Assembly (NCBI GenBank): GCA_023446735.1
Contig: JAEXPQ010000300.1
Coordinates: 1-9,236, forward strand
Direction of reading: 5' to 3'
DNA from: Verrucomicrobiota bacterium
GTDB lineage: Bacteria > Verrucomicrobiota > Verrucomicrobiia > Opitutales > Opitutaceae
Length of the DNA: 9,236 bases
Shown: piece after piece, positions 5,592 through 9,236 of the stretch
Position numbering within the stretch: the first letter of the stretch is position 1
How the letters are laid out: each line of letters opens with the position of its first letter
Translations under genes and position numbers: made by a program
Notes under the pieces: generated by a model
What the model saw: the letters and a program-made list of their open reading frames with translations, nothing else
What the model was told of the DNA's origin: nothing
Databases searched by the model: none

Positions 5592-5611
5592 CGAAATCCC
5601 CGGGGCTTTCG
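5592..5611. promoter_or_regulatory. Near-perfect 20-base palindrome, possible operator
   Basis: CGAAATCCCCGGGGCTTTCG reads the same on both strands apart from one mismatched pair (5597 with 5606). It lies 72 bases upstream of the esterase start. Palindromes of CGAAA...TTTCG shape with a CG-centred core are typical of LacI-family operators, which often control sugar-use genes. That family is an inference; no regulator gene is in the window. A short terminator stem for GH67 is the alternative. Confidence 0.35.
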
Positions 5612-5717
5612 CGTAATCGTGGACACTTCCACTGCTCCATCCCGCGTCCGCCACCGCGCTTACGCGTCGGGGCGGCCTCGTGTCCGGGCGGCCTCCGCGC
5701 GGTGCGCCGGGCGGCCT

Positions 5718-7844
5718 TCACCGCATCGCGGGATCGCCGGGCACGTAGCGGAGCTTCAGGTTGCGATAGTGGTCGAGCGTGTGCGCCGCGGGCTCCACGC
5801 CGGCCGGCAGCGGCCGCTGCGCGAACGCCTGGAAATACAGCAGGCACGCGTCGCGCCAGACGATCGCGTCCTTCTCCTGCCGCCGCAGCAACTGCTCGAC
5901 GTGCGTGTGGCGTTCGTAATCGACCCGGCCGGCGATCGCCGCCCAGTCCCGGCGCCAGCCGCGCACACCGTCGACGCCAGCCTGATACCGCAGCGCGAGC
6001 TCGTCCCACAGGATGCGGCCCGAGGCGAGCGGGCGGTCCCACGGCACATGGTGGAACCAGAGCAGGTACTTCTCGGGGCAGAGCTTCGGATCGCCGAAGA
6101 CCTTGGCCACCTCGGGACGGTACTGCGCGATCGCGTTGGAACCCGTCGCGGTGCGGTCGAAACCGACGCCGCGCACATCGGCGCGGTGATAATAGACGGA
6201 GGTCCAGTCGGCGCGGCCCGCCTCGGCGACCCACGGGCCCGGGCCGTAGTGGTGGCCCTCGGCCATGATGTGGTGCAGGCCGAGCGGCATGGAATAGCTC
6301 ACCACCGTCTCGTGCGACGCGAGCAGCATCGCGGACACGGTCTGCACGACCGCGGGCTCGTTGGAGAACGTCATCCGGGTCCACTCGTCGGCGATCGTGG
6401 CGGAGGGAAGCGAGTAGTCCCAGGCGAGGCGGCCGAAGGCGTACCAATTGGCGGCCGCGAGCGGGTGTCCGGTCCAGTTGCGCGCATCGCCGGTGTTGGC
6501 GACGCCGGCGATGCAGGAGTCGGCGTGGCCGTCGACGGAGCCGTCGATCACGCGCGCGACGGTCGAGCCGGCGCCGGCGCAGAAGGTGTCGGCGTCGAGC
6601 GTCTCCTTCCACATGGGGGCGAGGAAGGCGAGCTGGAGGGCGCCACCGAGGTACTCCTGCGCGATCTGCAGCTCGGGCGCCAACGGAGTCTTCGGCATGG
6701 CGCCGAAGAGCGGGTGGAAGGGCTCGCGCGGCATGAAGTCGATCGCGCCGTTCTTCACCTGGACGAAGACGTTCGGGAGAAACTTGCCATCGAGCGGCGT
6801 GAACTCGTTGTGCGCCTGTTTCGCGCGGTCGTCGGGCGTCTCGTGGCTGTAGACGAACGCGCGCCAGATCACCACGCCGCCGTGCGGCGCGAGCGCGCCG
6901 GCGAGCATGTTCGCGCCGTCGGCGTGGGTGCGGCCGTAGTCCTGCGGACCGGGCTGGCCCTCGGAGTTGGCCTTCACGAGGAAACCGCCAAAGTCGGGCA
7001 CGTGGCGGTAGATCTCGTCGGCTTTGTTTTTCCACCACAAGCGCACGGCGGGGTTCTGCGGATCGGCCGTGGGCAGGCCGCCGATCTCCTTCGGAGCGCT
7101 GAACCGCGCGGTGAGGTAGACGCGCACGCCGTAGGGGCGGAAGACGTTGGCCAGCACCGCGACCTTCTCGAGGTACGCCGGCGTGAGGATGGTGGCGCTG
7201 GCGTTGACGTTGTTGAGCACCGTGCCGTTGAGCCCGATCGAGGCGCAGGCGCGGGCGTAGTCGACATAGCGCGGGTCGACGATCTCCGGCAGCTCAAACC
7301 ATTTCCAGAGCGAGTGGCCAGCAGCGCCGCGCTCGACGGTGCCAGTGAGGTTGTCCCAATGATTGAGCATCCGGCGCTTGACGCGCGGGGCGCTGGCGAG
7401 TCCGTCGAACTCCGCGACGGGGCGGGCAGTCTGGAGCTGGCGCAGGAGGGCGAAGGCGCCGTAGAGCGCGCCGAGGTCGCGGTTGGCGGCGATCACGACC
7501 CGCGGCGTAGCGCCGCTCTCGACGCGGATCGTGTAGGCGTCGTCGCCGCCGGGAACAGGTTGGGCCAGTCGCTCCGCCACCGAGTCGATGGCGAACTTGC
7601 CCCCGAGCAGGCCGGAGAGGCCGGTGCGGAGCTCGCTCGCAGCGAGCATGAGCGTGGGCGAGCTCGGCGTGTCGGCCGCGAGCGCGAAGGACACGCGACC
7701 CAACGCCTGCGTGTAAGCGCTGCGCAGGGCCTCGTCGGCCACGGGTTCGTAGCGCAGCCAGAGGCGGTAGCCGTCCTCGGCACGGGCGAACGCGGCGGCG
7801 GCAAGGAAGAGGGTCAGGCAACGGAGGAGAGCAACGAGTTTCAT
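5718..7844 (-). CDS. aguA: Secreted alpha-glucuronidase, GH67
   Basis: This 708-residue exported enzyme is a full-length GH67 alpha-glucuronidase. It cleaves alpha-1,2-linked glucuronic or 4-O-methylglucuronic acid from the terminal xylose of glucuronoxylo-oligosaccharides. A signal peptide (about 1-22, cleavage after ARA) is followed by the N-terminal domain (to ~150), the barrel (~150-470) and the C-terminal helical domain. The catalytic residues of the well-studied Cellvibrio enzyme (Glu292, Asp365, Glu393) have clear counterparts: Glu295 in ANSEGQPGP, Asp369 in NGAIDFMPREP and Glu397 in AQEYLGG. Other family signatures include MLNHWDNLTG, WRAFVY and GLHHIMAEGHHYGPGPW. The ATG at 7844 is chosen because the signal peptide begins there, although the frame is open to 7907 inside the GH8 gene. 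It starts 22 bases after the GH8 stop, so the two are almost surely co-transcribed. Many GH67 enzymes are intracellular; this leader suggests a periplasmic form. Confidence 0.96.
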   Translation of the reverse strand: MKLVALLRCLTLFLAAAAFARAEDGYRLWLRYEPVADEALRSAYTQALGRVSFALAADTPSSPTLMLAASELRTGLSGLLGGKFAIDSVAERLAQPVPGGDDAYTIRVESGATPRVVIAANRDLGALYGAFALLRQLQTARPVAEFDGLASAPRVKRRMLNHWDNLTGTVERGAAGHSLWKWFELPEIVDPRYVDYARACASIGLNGTVLNNVNASATILTPAYLEKVAVLANVFRPYGVRVYLTARFSAPKEIGGLPTADPQNPAVRLWWKNKADEIYRHVPDFGGFLVKANSEGQPGPQDYGRTHADGANMLAGALAPHGGVVIWRAFVYSHETPDDRAKQAHNEFTPLDGKFLPNVFVQVKNGAIDFMPREPFHPLFGAMPKTPLAPELQIAQEYLGGALQLAFLAPMWKETLDADTFCAGAGSTVARVIDGSVDGHADSCIAGVANTGDARNWTGHPLAAANWYAFGRLAWDYSLPSATIADEWTRMTFSNEPAVVQTVSAMLLASHETVVSYSMPLGLHHIMAEGHHYGPGPWVAEAGRADWTSVYYHRADVRGVGFDRTATGSNAIAQYRPEVAKVFGDPKLCPEKYLLWFHHVPWDRPLASGRILWDELALRYQAGVDGVRGWRRDWAAIAGRVDYERHTHVEQLLRRQEKDAIVWRDACLLYFQAFAQRPLPAGVEPAAHTLDHYRNLKLRYVPGDPAMR

Positions 7845-7866
7845 CGAGAGCGGGTGATTGCGGCGT

Positions 7867-9093
7867 TCAGGGGGTGCGCGGGCCGTGGATCTGGTAGCGT
7901 CCACCAACCTGCATCAGGGCGAGGAAGTAAAGCAGACCGTCGTAGTAGCGCTTCTGCCCCGAAGGGACAGGCATGGCCCAGAGGCGTTCCACGAAGAGGC
8001 GGGCCGCGTCGTTGTCGGCGGCGAGCGCGCCGACGGCCGCCATCGCGGGCAGGCCGGGCGAGTACTCGGCGGTGAGCGGGCGGCCGTCGAGGGTGTAGTT
8101 GTTCGGCAGGTCCGGGCCTTGGGCGGCGAGGAAGGCCAACACGCGGTTGCTCTGTTCGACCTGCCAGGGATCGCGGCCGAACCACGCCCAGTCGAGGGCG
8201 ACGTTGCCGATGGTCCGGAAGGCGTCGAAAAGGAAGTTCTCGTGACCGCGCAGCGGGTACGGCCGGCCATCGAAGTGCGCATAGTCGGGCATGAGCCCGG
8301 TCGCGGGGTGCGCGGCGGCGCGGAAGTGGCGGCGGCTGACCTGCGCCGCCTCGGCGAGGAACGCGCGGTCGGCCGGATCGGCCGCCCAGCGGGCCCACAG
8401 CTCGTAGAACGCGGGCAGGTGGTAGGACGGATCGGTGAACCGGCTGCCGGGGCCGTGCGGCACAAAGACGATCTGCTTGTGCTCGCGGTCGAACATCGGC
8501 GTGACGGCGTCGTCGCCGTCGTCGCTGTGGTGGAGCATGTGGCGGAGCAGCGCCTGCGCCTCGGCCTCGTAGTTGAGAATTCCCTCGCCGTTGCCCCAGC
8601 GGTGCGCGGCGAAGAAGAGCGCCATCACGAACCACTCCTCGCCGTCGGGCGCCGGGCCCTGGCTGATCCGGGTGCCGTCGTAGCGGCAGTGCCAGCCGAA
8701 GTAGCCGGCGAACGGTCCCTCGGTGTGGGCCATGTACCGCTTCGTCCACCGCCAGATCCGATCGAACTCCGCCTGCTGGTCCAGCTGCACGGCGAGCATC
8801 ATCCCGTACGACTGGCCCTCAGTGCGCACGTCGTTGTTGTTGATGTCCGGCACGTAGGTCATGCCGTCGGCCGTGGTGTAGAACAGCCGCTCGGTCGCGG
8901 GGTCGCCGAGCGTGAACTGCCGCCAGACGGCCGCGAGCTTCGCGTCGAGCTCGGCCTCGGTCTTGCCGAGGTGCTCGGCGAAGAGGTTGCGGTAGCGCCC
9001 GGTCTCGAAGGCGGCAGCCGGCGATGTGGCCGCAGACAACGCGGCGCCGAGCGCCACGCCGCAACCGATCAGGGTGGATTTGAGGGGATGCAT
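7867..9093 (-). CDS. Secreted GH8 reducing-end xylose-releasing exo-oligoxylanase (Rex-like)
   Basis: This 408-residue protein has a signal peptide (1-28, SPAAA before FETGRY) and one GH8 domain. Its wording closely follows the Bacillus halodurans Rex enzyme: YRNLFAE, NNNDVRTEGQSYGMM (Glu92, counterpart of the acid Glu70), the AVQLD...FDRIWRWT stretch, GPAPDGEEWFVMALFFAAHR, DPSYHLPAFYELW, and GHENFLFDAFRTIGN (Asp290, counterpart of the base Asp263). Rex enzymes (EC 3.2.1.156) invert configuration and release xylose from the reducing end of xylo-oligosaccharides, so this would trim fragments made by an endoxylanase not in this window. A cellulase or endoxylanase activity is possible for GH8 generally but less likely. 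The ATG at 9093 begins the signal peptide; an ATG 18 codons upstream (9147) would add a charged extension and is not preferred. It is the first gene of the leftward cluster visible here. Confidence 0.93.
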   Translation of the reverse strand: MHPLKSTLIGCGVALGAALSAATSPAAAFETGRYRNLFAEHLGKTEAELDAKLAAVWRQFTLGDPATERLFYTTADGMTYVPDINNNDVRTEGQSYGMMLAVQLDQQAEFDRIWRWTKRYMAHTEGPFAGYFGWHCRYDGTRISQGPAPDGEEWFVMALFFAAHRWGNGEGILNYEAEAQALLRHMLHHSDDGDDAVTPMFDREHKQIVFVPHGPGSRFTDPSYHLPAFYELWARWAADPADRAFLAEAAQVSRRHFRAAAHPATGLMPDYAHFDGRPYPLRGHENFLFDAFRTIGNVALDWAWFGRDPWQVEQSNRVLAFLAAQGPDLPNNYTLDGRPLTAEYSPGLPAMAAVGALAADNDAARLFVERLWAMPVPSGQKRYYDGLLYFLALMQVGGRYQIHGPRTP

Positions 9094-9106
9094 GGGGAGT
9101 TGGAGA
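9094..9106 (-). promoter_or_regulatory. Pyrimidine-rich leader of the GH8 gene
   Basis: TCTCCAACTCCCC directly precedes the ATG on the coding strand and nearly equals the esterase leader. The 130 bases further upstream are also C/T-rich on the coding strand, and I see no convincing -10/-35 pair in them. Confidence 0.3.
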
Positions 9107-9180
9107 GCAGAGACACGACCGCGAGCCCACGGAGCGGCGGAAGGCAAAAGAAGGAAACGAAGGCCGAAGCGGACCTTGGC

Positions 9181-9206
9181 TGTAGGACAGCGCGCTTTGT
9201 CGCCGA
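9181..9206 (+). repeat. Possible single REP-like motif at the window edge
   Basis: The block begins TGTAGGA, ends CGCCGA and contains partial dyad symmetry (GACA at 9186-9189 with TGTC at 9199-9202, around GCGCGC). The GTAGGA start and CGA end resemble the REP arms at 2517-2574, but the stem sequence differs. It may be a second REP class, a degraded arm, or chance; any partner would lie beyond the window. Confidence 0.25.
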
Positions 9207-9236
9207 CCCGCCCGCGCCCGCCAGCGCGCGGCCCGA

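Noticed and set aside
3658..5616. Plus-strand open frame of 652 codons opposite the esterase
   Set aside because: It is antisense to a gene with a clear triad and signal peptide, and it is rich in Arg, Gly, Asp and His without recognisable motifs.
5521..7038. Upstream in-frame extension that would make the esterase about 1269 residues
   Set aside because: The extra part overlaps the GH67 gene in another frame, is Arg/Pro/Ala-rich without domains, and a clear signal peptide begins at 5520.
5619..8075. Long plus-strand open frame of 818 codons opposite GH67
   Set aside because: It lies antisense to two well-supported enzymes. Its composition is the usual shadow of GC-rich codon bias and it shows no domain.
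9107..9236. Sigma-70 promoter upstream of the GH8 gene
   Set aside because: No -10/-35 pair with plausible spacing could be found on the coding strand.

Overview
The window is GC-rich bacterial DNA that carries secreted xylan-degrading enzymes. My best guess at the source is a Verrucomicrobia/Opitutaceae-like soil or gut bacterium. That guess rests on the GC-rich coding style, the large secreted esterase architecture and the Pseudomonas-style REP palindrome, not on any marker gene.

The right two thirds (about 2590-9093) reads leftward on the minus strand and looks like one xylo-oligosaccharide locus. In order of transcription: a secreted GH8 enzyme closely resembling the reducing-end xylose-releasing exo-oligoxylanase Rex (9093-7867); after 22 bases a secreted GH67 alpha-glucuronidase, AguA (7844-5718); after a 197-base gap with palindromes, a large secreted alpha/beta-hydrolase esterase with a 5'-nucleotidase C-terminal-like tail (5520-3229); after 84 bases a small cysteine-rich protein with a twin-arginine leader (3144-2590). 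The likely division of labour, all outside the cytoplasm: the esterase removes ester decorations, AguA removes glucuronic or 4-O-methylglucuronic acid, and the GH8 enzyme trims xylose from the reducing end. The esterase's substrate is inferred from context only. No endoxylanase, transporter or regulator lies in the window.

The left third (1-2577) is a worn accessory region. It holds a 3' remnant of a YdcF/DUF218 gene; an intact CPBP (CAAX-protease-like) membrane protein gene on the minus strand; and a perfect 17-base inverted repeat (128-144 and 1207-1223) with a small hairpin outside each copy, bracketing those two genes. Next come about 360 bases of non-coding, hairpin-rich DNA. Two back-to-back toxin-antitoxin modules follow, both damaged: the first antitoxin has ATA where a start codon is expected and its toxin frame has an internal TAG; the second antitoxin is intact but its ParE-like toxin is cut short just before a REP palindrome pair (2517-2574). 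The REP pair closes this region against the convergent 3' end of the xylan locus.

The most noteworthy items are the esterase/5'-nucleotidase-tail fusion inside a GH8-GH67 locus, and the cluster of repeats and broken toxin genes beside it. I did not find a clear, wholly new defence or mobile system.
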